Assembly: GCA_037191015.1 (NCBI GenBank)
Contig: JBBCKD010000014.1
Location: 186,001-250,000 of the forward strand
DNA: 64,000 bases
Reading direction: 5' to 3'
Source of the DNA: Ravibacter sp037191015
GTDB lineage: Bacteria; Bacteroidota; Bacteroidia; Cytophagales; Spirosomataceae
Shown here: positions 53,433 to 61,605 of the stretch, one piece after another
Position numbering within the stretch: the first letter of the stretch is position 1
How the letters are laid out: each line of letters begins with the position of its first letter
Notes under the pieces: model-generated
What the model was told of the DNA's origin: nothing
Database searches by the model: none
What the model saw: the letters and a program-made list of their open reading frames with translations, nothing else
Program-made: the position numbers and the translations under genes

Positions 53433-53924
53433 ATGAACAAGAAGAACATTTCGGTAATAGGCCTTGCTGCCGGGATTTTTATCCTCGCTGCCTGCGGCGG
53501 CGGAAGCACATCGACGGAATCAGCTTCCGACACACAAAAAACTTCGTCCCCTGCAACGGGAGGGACTGACTCCTATGACCCCAATCGCGGAGAAGGGAAA
53601 TACGATGCTTCCAACATGGAAGCCGGCCCGCTCGATGCCGCAATGGCTGGAAAAGGAAAGGACATTTCTGCCACCAAGTGCAACTCCTGCCACAAAATGT
53701 CGGACGAAAAGCTGGTTGGTCCGGGCTGGAAGGGAGTTACGGAAAGAAGAACGCTGCACTGGCTGATGAACTTCATCACAAATCCCGATCCTATGATCGA
53801 CAAAGATCCTGAGCTGCAGGCCCAGCTTGAATTATGCCTGGTCCGTATGCCCAACCAGAACCTGAGCGACGACGAAGCCCGGAGTATAGTGGAATACATG
53901 CGCCAGAATGACGGTGTTAAGTAA
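53433..53924 (+). CDS. Lipoprotein c-type cytochrome of the nos operon
   Basis: 163 residues. A lipoprotein signal ends at LAAC (Cys21), followed by a Ser/Thr/Gly-rich linker and a single c-type haem domain: KCNSCH with C83, C86 and H87, KLVGPGWKGVTERRT, and M139 in RMPNQNLSDDEARSIVEYM as the probable axial ligand. It is a short monohaem cytochrome, periplasmic and membrane-tethered. Placed immediately before nosZ (59-base gap), it is the likely electron donor for N2O reduction, as in clade II nos clusters that lack NosR. Confidence 0.88.
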   Translation: MNKKNISVIGLAAGIFILAACGGGSTSTESASDTQKTSSPATGGTDSYDPNRGEGKYDASNMEAGPLDAAMAGKGKDISATKCNSCHKMSDEKLVGPGWKGVTERRTLHWLMNFITNPDPMIDKDPELQAQLELCLVRMPNQNLSDDEARSIVEYMRQNDGVK

Positions 53925-53983
53925 ACCTTTCCCCGCAATTCATACGCGCTTCAAAAAGTTTATAAAATCCAACTTCCAAAATC

Positions 53984-55957
53984 ATGGCAAAAAAACAAAT
54001 TACTGCCGGTCTGATGCTGCTTGCGCTGGCATCTGTGATTTCATGCAAACCCAAAGGCGCCGGTAACGCTGTCAGCGGCGATGCTGCTTCGAAAGTGTAT
54101 GTGGCGCCCGGGAAATACGACGAATTCTACAACTTTGTCTCCGGAGGGTTCAGCGGCCAGCTCAGCGTATACGGCCTGCCTAGCGGACGTCTTCTGAGGG
54201 TGATCCCCGTGTTTTCTGTAGACCCTGAAAAAGGCTGGGGATACAGCGAAGAAACCAAGCCCATGCTCAACACCTCCCACGGCTTCGTACCCTGGGACGA
54301 CCTGCACCACGTCGAAATGTCGCAGACAAACGGGGAAGCAGACGGCAAATGGGTTTTCGTAAACGGGAACAATACACCCCGCCTGGCGCGGATCGATCTT
54401 AAAACCTTCCGTACGGCCGAAATCATCGAGCTGCCCAACAGCGGCGGGAACCACAGCTCCCCGTTCGGTACTGAAAACTCCGAATACATCGTGGCCGGCA
54501 CACGCTTCAGCGTTCCGGAAGACGGCCCCGGGGGAGATGTATCCATCGAAAGCTATAAGGAGAATTTCAAAGGGCACATCAGCTTTGTCAGCGTAGACAA
54601 GCAGAGCGGTGAAATGAACATTGCCTTCCAGTTGAAAACACCCGGCGTTAATTTTGACCTGGCCCGGGCCGGGAAAGGCAAATCGCACGGCTGGTTTTTC
54701 TTCAGCACCTACAATACCGAACAGGCCAATACGCTGCTGGAAGTCAACGCCTCCAAAAATGATAAGGACTTTATCATGGCAGTAAACTGGAAGAAAGCCG
54801 AAGAATATATCAAGGCGGGAAAAGGAAAGAAGGAATCTGTAAAGTACGCACATAATAAGTATGACGAGCACACCCATACCGGCAGGTCGGAGATCAAAAC
54901 GGAAGTAACGGTGCTGGATGTCTCTGAGTTTTCCGATATCGTTTACTTTATCCCTTGTCCGAAATCGCCCCACGGCTGCGATGTCGACCCGACAGGCGAG
55001 TACATAGTAGGCAGCGGTAAGCTCGCGGCGCTTATTCCGGTTTTCAGCTTCGACAAGCTGCAGAAAGCGATCGGTGAAAATGATTTTGAGGCGGAAAAAT
55101 ACAACGGCATACCGGTAGTCAAATACGAATCAGCGCTATACGGCGAAGTCGAAAAGCCGGGCCTTGGCCCCCTGCACACCGAGTTTGACGGTAAAGGAAA
55201 CGCCTATACCTCGTTCTTTGTCTCGTCGGAAGTCGTTAAATGGAATATCAAGGATCTGAAAGTACTGGATCGTCAACCCACTTATTACTCGGTAGGCCAC
55301 CTGATGGTACCCGGCGGGAATACGAAAAAACCAAATGCGAAATACCTGGTAGCTTATAACAAGATCACCAAAGACCGTTATCTGCCCACCGGTCCGGAAC
55401 TTTCGCAAAGTGCGCAGCTGTATGATATCAGCGGCGATAAAATGGAGCTGATCCTCGATTATCCTACCATCGGCGAGCCTCACTACGCGCAGGCCGTGAC
55501 CGCTGATCTGGTCCGCGACAACCAGCTCAAAATATATGATATCAACGCGAACAAACATCCCTACAAAACAAATGGGGAAGCCGAGGCGCGGGTCGAAAGG
55601 AAAGGTAACGAAGTGCATGTTTACATGACATCGATCCGATCGCATTTTGCACCCGACAACATCGAGGGGATCAGGATGGGAGACGAGGTTTACTTCCACG
55701 TGACCAACCTCGAGCAGGATTGGGACGTACCTCACGGATTCGGGATCAAAGGCGCCAACAATGCCGAGCTCCTGATCATGCCCGGAGAAACGCTCACACT
55801 TAAGTGGGTTCCCGACCGGACGGGCATCTTCCCTATGTATTGTACCGATTTCTGTTCTGCGCTGCACCAGGAAATGTCGGGGTATGTACGCGTGTCGCCT
55901 AAAGGCAGCAACGTCCCGCTCAGCTTCCGACTGGGTGATAAAGTAGCTGCACAGTAG
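53984..55957 (+). CDS. nosZ: Nitrous-oxide reductase, clade II, Sec-type
   Basis: 657 residues. The N-terminus is a Sec/lipoprotein-like signal (LMLLALASVISC) with no twin-arginine, typical of clade II NosZ. CuZ-site His segments are present: DDLHHVEMS (H108, H109), GGNHSSPFG, CPKSPHGCDVDPTG, PLHTEFDGKGNAYTS, GHLMVPGGN and GEPHYAQAV. The C-terminal cupredoxin domain has the CuA signature C620-x3-C624-x3-H628-x2-M631 (YCTDFCSALHQEM), plus DWDVPHGFGI. It reduces N2O to N2 in the periplasm. The stop is followed by a perfect hairpin (55969-55995). Confidence 0.97.
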   Translation: MAKKQITAGLMLLALASVISCKPKGAGNAVSGDAASKVYVAPGKYDEFYNFVSGGFSGQLSVYGLPSGRLLRVIPVFSVDPEKGWGYSEETKPMLNTSHGFVPWDDLHHVEMSQTNGEADGKWVFVNGNNTPRLARIDLKTFRTAEIIELPNSGGNHSSPFGTENSEYIVAGTRFSVPEDGPGGDVSIESYKENFKGHISFVSVDKQSGEMNIAFQLKTPGVNFDLARAGKGKSHGWFFFSTYNTEQANTLLEVNASKNDKDFIMAVNWKKAEEYIKAGKGKKESVKYAHNKYDEHTHTGRSEIKTEVTVLDVSEFSDIVYFIPCPKSPHGCDVDPTGEYIVGSGKLAALIPVFSFDKLQKAIGENDFEAEKYNGIPVVKYESALYGEVEKPGLGPLHTEFDGKGNAYTSFFVSSEVVKWNIKDLKVLDRQPTYYSVGHLMVPGGNTKKPNAKYLVAYNKITKDRYLPTGPELSQSAQLYDISGDKMELILDYPTIGEPHYAQAVTADLVRDNQLKIYDINANKHPYKTNGEAEARVERKGNEVHVYMTSIRSHFAPDNIEGIRMGDEVYFHVTNLEQDWDVPHGFGIKGANNAELLIMPGETLTLKWVPDRTGIFPMYCTDFCSALHQEMSGYVRVSPKGSNVPLSFRLGDKVAAQ

Positions 55958-55968
55958 TATTCGTGAAG

Positions 55969-55995
55969 ATCCGGCCTGCACCGGGCAGGCCGGAT
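55969..55995 (+). promoter_or_regulatory. Perfect hairpin between nosZ and the nosL fusion gene
   Basis: The 11-bp arms 55969-55979 and 55985-55995 (ATCCGGCCTGC) with a 5-nt loop lie 11 bases after the nosZ stop and 15 before the next ATG. A short TTT follows. It could partly terminate transcription or protect the 3' end of nosZ mRNA, giving more NosZ than assembly proteins. Confidence 0.6.
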
Positions 55996-56010
55996 TTATC
56001 CCAAAAAGAA

Positions 56011-57066
56011 ATGAGTCTGAAAATTTCAAAACCGTCGAGCTTACTCCTGGTATTGGCTTCGGTTTGCCTTGCAATTTCTCTGTACGTCCCTATCTGGCAG
56101 ATAGACCTGGATGCTCCTCAATACCCCGAAGGGCTGAAGCTCGAAATATGGGCCCATAAGATCGCCGGAGATGTGGAGATCATCAACGGATTGAACCATT
56201 ATATCGGCATGAAGACGCTCCACAGTGAAGATTTTCCCGAATTCACCATATTGCCGTACCTGATAGGAACGTTTGTGCTGCTTTTCCTGCTGGTAGCGAT
56301 TATACGCTCCAAAAAGGCGCTTATTGCGGCGCTGGCGGCCTTTATCCTGTTCGGGATTGTCGCGATGGTCGATTTCTGGTACTGGGAATACGATTACGGG
56401 CACACGCTCGACCCCAACGCAGCCATTAAAGTACCTGGAATGACCTACCAGCCCCCGCTCATCGGGTTTAAACAACTCCTGAATTTCGGCGCATTTTCTA
56501 TTCCCGCTACCGGCGGATGGCTTTTTATAGCGGCCGGATTGCTTGTCGTCATGGCTTTGCTCAACGAAACGACCTTCAGGAAAAGGCGTTTTCGCTATAC
56601 CCCTAAAACAGCAGGGCTTTCAGCAATACTTCTCGTAGCGGCTCTCTTTTCATGCGGCAGTGGCGGCCCGCAGGCCATCAAACTGAACATCGATGGCTGC
56701 GATTTTTGCAGGATGACCATTTCCGACGGAAAATTCGGAGCCGAGATCACAACAAAAAAAGGGCGGGTGTACACATTCGACGACCTGAGCTGCATGATCG
56801 CCTATTTACATGAAAACGACGCCGGCAACATCAAAAACTATTATATCAGCGATTTCCCGGAAGACAACCAACTGACAGATGCAACGACTGCCTGGTATGT
56901 AACCCATAAAAATATAAGAAGCCCCATGGGCGGAAATACGGCGGCATTTTCATCCAGGCAGGCTGCAGAAGAATTTGCCAGAGAATACGGAGCGACTGTC
57001 GCAGACTGGAAGCATGTCAGCGCCGGGGAGCACCATCACCAAAATGATCATGGGCACCATCACTAA
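56011..57066 (+). CDS. nosL: Fusion of four-helix membrane domain (NosB-like position) with NosL
   Basis: 351 residues from ATG 56011 (preceded by AAAAAGAA); the GTG at 55963 is less likely because it overlaps the hairpin. Residues 1-185 contain four membrane helices (near 10-28, 80-98, 103-125, 166-184) with a periplasmic loop rich in charged residues. Residues about 200-215 are a fifth hydrophobic stretch ending ALFSCG, like a lipoprotein signal with Cys215. Then comes NosL proper: IDGCDFCRM with C230 and C233, TFDDLSCMIAYL, and a His-rich tail (HHHQNDHGHHH). NosL delivers copper to NosZ. The N-terminal part sits where clade II clusters have the membrane protein NosB, so a NosB-NosL fusion is my inference. 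Confidence 0.8.
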   Translation: MSLKISKPSSLLLVLASVCLAISLYVPIWQIDLDAPQYPEGLKLEIWAHKIAGDVEIINGLNHYIGMKTLHSEDFPEFTILPYLIGTFVLLFLLVAIIRSKKALIAALAAFILFGIVAMVDFWYWEYDYGHTLDPNAAIKVPGMTYQPPLIGFKQLLNFGAFSIPATGGWLFIAAGLLVVMALLNETTFRKRRFRYTPKTAGLSAILLVAALFSCGSGGPQAIKLNIDGCDFCRMTISDGKFGAEITTKKGRVYTFDDLSCMIAYLHENDAGNIKNYYISDFPEDNQLTDATTAWYVTHKNIRSPMGGNTAAFSSRQAAEEFAREYGATVADWKHVSAGEHHHQNDHGHHH

Positions 57067-58306
57067 TACGATTGGCCGGTTCCTGGTTTTCTTCCTGGCA
57101 GTGCTCTTCAGCAAACCTGCCGGCAGCACGACTATCCATGTCGGCGCAGCCGGGGCTCACGCATCGATTTCAGCCGCCCTGGCCGCGTGTAAAGACGGAG
57201 ATACTATAATCATTTCGAAAGGTCTCTATAAAGAAGGCAACCTGGTTATCGATAAATCAATCTGCCTGTTAGGTGAAGGTATGCCCGTGCTCGACGGGGA
57301 AAACAAATATGAAGTGCTTTCGGTCAAAAAAAGCGATGTCACCGTCAGGGGGCTGCGCGTTCAGAATTCAGGCCGGGGGTCGATGAACGACCCGGGCGGT
57401 ATCAAGATCTATGATTCGGCACGGGTTACTATAGAAGGGAACGAGCTCCTGGACAATTTTTTCGGCATCTACATTCAATACGGCACCGACTGTATCGTCA
57501 GGAATAACGTGGTAAAAGCTTCGCAAAAACAGGAATACCAGTCGGGCAACGGGATACATTGCTGGAAGAGCGCCAATCTGCAGATCTCCGGGAACCGCAT
57601 TTCCGGGCACCGGGACGGTATTTACTTTGAATTTGTCACGCATTCGATCATCTGGAGGAATATTTCAGAAAACAACCTCAGGTACGGGCTGCATTTCATG
57701 TTTTCCAACGACGACTCCTATATCACCAATTACTTCAGGAATAACGGGGCGGGCGTGGCCGTCATGTTCACAAAAAAAGTGGTGATGATAAACAACACCT
57801 TCGAAGAAAACTGGGGCGATTCGGCTTACGGCCTGCTGCTGAAAGAAATTTCGGACTGCTTCCTGTCCGGGAATACTTTTACAAAAAACACGACAGGTAT
57901 TTTTTTCGACGGCTCAAACCGGATTACCATGGAGCGGAATACGCTGAAGTCGAACGGCTGGGCCATGCGGCTCCAGGCCAACTGCATGGATAACAAAATC
58001 CACCGGAACAACTTTACCGGCAATACCTTTGACGTGGGTACGAACGGCTCCCTGACCCTCAATGAGTTCAGCGAAAACTACTGGGATAAGTACGAAGGAT
58101 ACGATCTCGACAAGGACGGAGTAGGCGATGTGCCGTACCATCCACTCAGCCTTTACTCCATTATCGTCGAAAAAAATCCGCCGGCTATGCTGCTCTTTCG
58201 TAGCTTTATGATCAATCTCCTCGATAAATCCGAAAAGCTGCTGCCAAGCCTTACGCCTGATAACTTTATAGACAGGCGGCCCCTTACCAAACCGATCCGG
58301 CTATGA
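57044..58306 (+). CDS. nosD: NosD-like periplasmic copper-site maturation protein
   Basis: About 420 residues if translation starts at ATG 57044; ATG 57050 is equally possible, and both overlap the 3' end of the previous gene. Earlier starts would lengthen the signal without benefit. A signal peptide (IGRFLVFFLAVLFSKPAGST) leads into right-handed beta-helix repeats: ISAALAACKDGDTIIISKGLY, then many NxxxxNxxGI units such as NELLDNFFGIYIQYGTDCIVRNNV and NTFTKNTTGIFFDGSNRIT. NosD acts with NosF and NosY in assembling the CuZ cluster. The stop overlaps the nosF ATG (ATGA). Confidence 0.92.
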   Translation: MIMGTITNTIGRFLVFFLAVLFSKPAGSTTIHVGAAGAHASISAALAACKDGDTIIISKGLYKEGNLVIDKSICLLGEGMPVLDGENKYEVLSVKKSDVTVRGLRVQNSGRGSMNDPGGIKIYDSARVTIEGNELLDNFFGIYIQYGTDCIVRNNVVKASQKQEYQSGNGIHCWKSANLQISGNRISGHRDGIYFEFVTHSIIWRNISENNLRYGLHFMFSNDDSYITNYFRNNGAGVAVMFTKKVVMINNTFEENWGDSAYGLLLKEISDCFLSGNTFTKNTTGIFFDGSNRITMERNTLKSNGWAMRLQANCMDNKIHRNNFTGNTFDVGTNGSLTLNEFSENYWDKYEGYDLDKDGVGDVPYHPLSLYSIIVEKNPPAMLLFRSFMINLLDKSEKLLPSLTPDNFIDRRPLTKPIRL

Positions 58307-59025
58307 TTACGATCCGTCATATTTCTAAAAGTTTCGGGAAGCTGAAAGCGCTGGATAACGTCAGCCTGCAGCTCGATCCGGGAGAGTGTGTAGCGCTGAT
58401 CGGACCCAACGGCTGCGGCAAAACGACACTGATCAAATCCATCCTCGCGATGGTCCTGCCCGACGAAGGCAGTATTTTCTTCGACGGTAAAGACATTCGC
58501 AACGACAATCTCTACCGCGCCCGGATCGGCTATATGCCGCAGATCGGGCGATACCCCGAAAATATGACCATAGGCCAGGTCATCGATATGGTGACAGGCA
58601 TCCGCAACAGCAGCGCTCCACCCGACATGGAGCTTTACGAAGAATTCGGTATAAGCAGGCTGCTCGACAAACGTATGAGGACCCTCAGCGGGGGAACGAC
58701 GCAAAAAGTAAGCGCTACGCTGGCTTTTATGTTCAATCCCCGGGTACTCATCCTGGACGAGCCGACCGCCGGCCTCGACCCGCTGGCAGCCGGTGTACTG
58801 AAAGACAAGATCATAAAATCCGGGCAGGAAGGCTGTCTCACCCTGATCACCTCCCATCTTCTCAGCGAGCTGGAAGACCTTATAAGCCAGCTTATTTTCA
58901 TGCAGGAAGGAAGCCTGGTACTCCATAAAGACGTCGATGAGCTTAAAAACCTCACCGGGCAGGATACGGTAGCGAAGTCGGTACTACAGCTTCTGAAATC
59001 GGGAGAAATTGGAGTTGAATTGTGA
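58303..59025 (+). CDS. nosF: NosF-like ABC transporter ATPase
   Basis: 240 residues. Walker A reads GPNGCGKTT (residues 34-42), the signature LSGGTTQKVS, and Walker B plus D-loop VLILDEPTAGLDP, followed by the H-loop LITSHLLSELEDL. Start ATG 58303 overlaps the nosD stop by four bases. It energises the NosY permease to move a sulphur or copper-related compound needed for CuZ assembly. After its stop come 141 bases with three small dyads before nosY, unusual in this otherwise tightly packed operon. Confidence 0.94.
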   Translation: MITIRHISKSFGKLKALDNVSLQLDPGECVALIGPNGCGKTTLIKSILAMVLPDEGSIFFDGKDIRNDNLYRARIGYMPQIGRYPENMTIGQVIDMVTGIRNSSAPPDMELYEEFGISRLLDKRMRTLSGGTTQKVSATLAFMFNPRVLILDEPTAGLDPLAAGVLKDKIIKSGQEGCLTLITSHLLSELEDLISQLIFMQEGSLVLHKDVDELKNLTGQDTVAKSVLQLLKSGEIGVEL

Positions 59026-59035
59026 ATGCTCTTCC

Positions 59036-59111
59036 CCGTCTCAGACGGTGGAAGCGCGAAAGACGGTCTCCGACCGGCATTTATAGTAATTGTTTACCGG
59101 TCACAGACCGG
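59036..59111 (+). repeat. Three short related dyads between nosF and nosY
   Basis: CCGTC-TCA-GACGG (59036-59048), CGGTC-TCC-GACCG (59064-59076) and CCGGTC-ACA-GACCGG (59097-59111) are three inverted repeats of the form GGTC-N3-GACC, spaced by about 28 and 34 bases. They may be operators, RNA structures or debris of an intergenic repeat element. Confidence 0.55.
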
Positions 59112-59166
59112 ATATCGCCTTCCCGTCGTCTGAAGACAAGTGAAAGCAGGTTAACCTCAGTATAAG

Positions 59167-59934
59167 ATGACCAGAATTCTCAAATACATAGCGCTCGATA
59201 TCCTGAAAAACAAGATCGTGATAGCCTACACGATTATGCTTGCGCTTTTTTCATGGAGTGCTTTCGGGCTTGAAGACAATGCCTCGAAAGGAGCCCTCAC
59301 GGTATTGAACATCGTACTCCTTACAGTTCCCCTGGTTTCGGTGCTTTTTACCACTATCTATGTTTACAACAGCAACGAATTTATTGAATTGCTGGTGAGC
59401 CACCCGGTAAAGCGGAGCATGATATGGAAATCCCTCTTTGCCGGTCTGTCGGCCAGCCTGGTGCTCGCCTACCTGCTGGGCGCAGGCATTCCGCTGGTTC
59501 TTTTTACCGACCCGGGCACTGCCGTTATGATGATTACGGCCGGATCGTTCCTGTCGGTCATATTTGCTGCAGTAGCTTTCCTGGCGGCTGTATTAACGCG
59601 CGACAAAGCAAAAGGTATCGGGATTTCCATCATGCTGTGGCTCTATTTCGCCCTGCTTTTCGACGGACTGGTACTTTTCCTATTTTTCCAGTTTTCCGAC
59701 TACCCTGTCGAGAAGCTGGTGGTCATGCTGAGCGCTCTCAGCCCGATCGACCTCTCCCGTATCCTGGTTCTCCTTCACCTCGACGTGTCGGCGATGATGG
59801 GCTATACAGGTGCGATTTTCAAAACCTATTTCGGAAGCGCGTGGGGGCTGCCTGTGTCTTTCGGCCTCCTGCTTTTATGGGTATTGATACCTTTTTCACT
59901 ATCCCTCCGAAAATTCATTAAAAAAGACCTTTAG
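59167..59934 (+). CDS. nosY: NosY-like ABC transporter permease
   Basis: 255 residues with about six hydrophobic segments (for example KNKIVIAYTIMLALFSWSAF, VLNIVLLTVPLVSVLFTTIYV, ASLVLAYLLGAGIPLVLF, FLSVIFAAVAFLAAVL, MLWLYFALLFDGLVLFLFF and LLLLWVLIPFSLSL). ELLVSHPVKRSMIWKSLFAG is the cytoplasmic element typical of ABC-2-type NosY. It partners with NosF; with NosD it forms the maturation complex. It is the last dedicated nos gene and is followed 44 bases later by a truncated haemoglobin gene on the same strand. Confidence 0.9.
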   Translation: MTRILKYIALDILKNKIVIAYTIMLALFSWSAFGLEDNASKGALTVLNIVLLTVPLVSVLFTTIYVYNSNEFIELLVSHPVKRSMIWKSLFAGLSASLVLAYLLGAGIPLVLFTDPGTAVMMITAGSFLSVIFAAVAFLAAVLTRDKAKGIGISIMLWLYFALLFDGLVLFLFFQFSDYPVEKLVVMLSALSPIDLSRILVLLHLDVSAMMGYTGAIFKTYFGSAWGLPVSFGLLLLWVLIPFSLSLRKFIKKDL

Positions 59935-59978
59935 CCATCGGGGCTAATTGCCTCATTGTCTCATTCAATTTTATTCCT

Positions 59979-60359
59979 ATGAAAACTGATATAACAACGC
60001 GAAGCGATATAGAAAAAATAATAGGGCAGTTTTATGAGCAGATAAATCGCGACGACATACTGGGCCCTTTTTTCTCGGAAGTAATATCGGTAAACTGGGA
60101 AAAGCACCTACGGCTGATGGGAGATTTCTGGGAAAATGTACTTTTCTACACCGGAGACTATGACGGCGATCCGCTCACGGCCCACAAAAGAATAAATATC
60201 GCAAGGCCGACCCGCCCCGAACACTTTGAAAGGTGGCTGCATCTCTTCAACCATACCGTCGACAGGCTGTACAAAGGCAAAAATGCTGCCAAAATGAAAA
60301 AGCATGCCCAGGGTATCGCCGCAGTAATGCAGGAAAAAGTAGGCGGGACAGGTAAATAA
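59979..60359 (+). CDS. Group III truncated haemoglobin (nos-operon copy)
   Basis: 126 residues, the trHb III length. RSDIEKIIGQFYEQINRDDILGPFFSEVISVNWEKHLRLMGDFWENVLF and PEHFERWLHLFNHTVDRLY are typical, with the proximal His in the HFERWLHLFNHTVD helix. Cytoplasmic. Members bind NO/O2 and are linked to NO detoxification or sensing. Placed at the end of the nos operon; a paralog lies at 63051-63446. Convergent with the membrane-protein gene at 60388. Confidence 0.9.
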   Translation: MKTDITTRSDIEKIIGQFYEQINRDDILGPFFSEVISVNWEKHLRLMGDFWENVLFYTGDYDGDPLTAHKRINIARPTRPEHFERWLHLFNHTVDRLYKGKNAAKMKKHAQGIAAVMQEKVGGTGK

Positions 60360-60387
60360 TCACAACTCACCCGGAACAGGCCCCTCC

Positions 60388-61599
60388 TTAAGAAGGCTTT
60401 CTCAGCTGTGCCAGCCAGAGTCCGGCGGCGCTTAAAAACAACAGTAGCGCCGCAACTACCAGTAATTCATGAATGAAAGGGACCGGGATATACGAAAAGG
60501 CAGCCCCGCCCTGGACCGCCAGCAGCAATTCGTTCAGAAAAACACCCGCCAGGAAGCCAAAGGCGGCGATCTTTGTTTCCCTGGAATCGGTCAGATCTCC
60601 CCGGGCTTTCAGATATCCGATTAAAAAGAGGCTGTACACGCCCAGCAGCACCAGGTGCAGGTAGGCGATGACGATCGGCCTGATGCCGAAAACCAGCTGG
60701 CTTAAAGCCGGGATAACAGAGATGGTCTGCAGCAGGAACTTTACCGACAAAGCGCCTATTGCAGCATAAAACAGCCATATCGCCCAGCCGCCGTCAAAGA
60801 TCTTTTGAGACAGGTGCTTCAGGCCGGGACGGTTTTCAAGCAACAAGGCTACCCATGCCAGCAATTGCACCACTGCCGCCGCTACCGTAATCCAATAGAG
60901 CCAGCCGGGTATTTTGATCCACAGAAGCGAAAGGAACAAGGTAGGAAAGACCGTAACGGCAACAATCCTGAAGTATTTACCCAAACCCCGGAGCCTCTGC
61001 TGCCCGGCCAGAAGTGCCACCGACCCGAAGAAAAACCAGCCATTGTACTGGAAATGCAGGTAATAATAAACGGATCCCAGGTACGAGTCGGCGTTTATAT
61101 TTTTGGTGCTCATCATATAGGCCAACATAAACGGCCCTGCAGACGACAATACATGCAGCACGAGCGCCATGACAGCCCACGGGAGCGCCTGGAAACCCCT
61201 GGGAAAATTTCCCCTGTCCTTAATAAAGCGTATGGCAAAAAGCACTGCCAATACCACCCCGAGGGTAGAAAAGGTAATAGAGACCGCCTTATAACCCTGG
61301 ATCGTAAACGCTGCCAGCATTCCGAATGAGCTCACCAGGTTCAGCCCTATCAGGATTTCGTATTTACGCATGACCCGTTCCGGCACATAGGGACGTATAA
61401 GGGCGGCAAACCCGCAATACAACATATGGGTAACCCAGCCGCCGAAGGCAAAATGGGAATGTGCATGCAGCAGGTTCCTCTGTTCAAAAAAGGGAAAGTC
61501 AAATGCGATCTTATAACGCATTACCAGGCCATAGAGCGCCACGATTACCAGGCTGAAGAGTCCTGCCCTGAACCAGAACCGAAGTCTGTCCTCTGTCAT
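60388..61599 (-). CDS. Histidine-rich polytopic membrane protein (haem-copper oxidase/NnrS-like)
   Basis: 403 residues with about 12 hydrophobic segments. Possible haem or metal ligands are clustered within helices: LLHAHSHFAFGGWVTH (H45, H47, H49, H58), VLHVLSSAG, YYYLHFQYNGWFFFG and YLHLVLLG. The pattern recalls NnrS and distant haem-copper oxidase subunit I proteins, but I cannot name the family with certainty and the usual loop motifs of NorB are absent. Its start lies six bases beyond the stop of the Crp/Fnr-type regulator, so they share an operon. A role in NO tolerance or respiration is inferred from context. Confidence 0.6.
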   Translation of the reverse strand: MTEDRLRFWFRAGLFSLVIVALYGLVMRYKIAFDFPFFEQRNLLHAHSHFAFGGWVTHMLYCGFAALIRPYVPERVMRKYEILIGLNLVSSFGMLAAFTIQGYKAVSITFSTLGVVLAVLFAIRFIKDRGNFPRGFQALPWAVMALVLHVLSSAGPFMLAYMMSTKNINADSYLGSVYYYLHFQYNGWFFFGSVALLAGQQRLRGLGKYFRIVAVTVFPTLFLSLLWIKIPGWLYWITVAAAVVQLLAWVALLLENRPGLKHLSQKIFDGGWAIWLFYAAIGALSVKFLLQTISVIPALSQLVFGIRPIVIAYLHLVLLGVYSLFLIGYLKARGDLTDSRETKIAAFGFLAGVFLNELLLAVQGGAAFSYIPVPFIHELLVVAALLLFLSAAGLWLAQLRKPS

Positions 61600-61605
61600 A
61601 TATTT

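Noticed and set aside
54041..54973. 310-codon minus-strand frame opposite nosZ
   Set aside because: nosZ is intact with all copper-site motifs on the plus strand; this is its shadow.
55136..56074. 312-codon minus-strand frame opposite the nosZ-nosL junction
   Set aside because: Spans two plus-strand genes and the hairpin; no motif.
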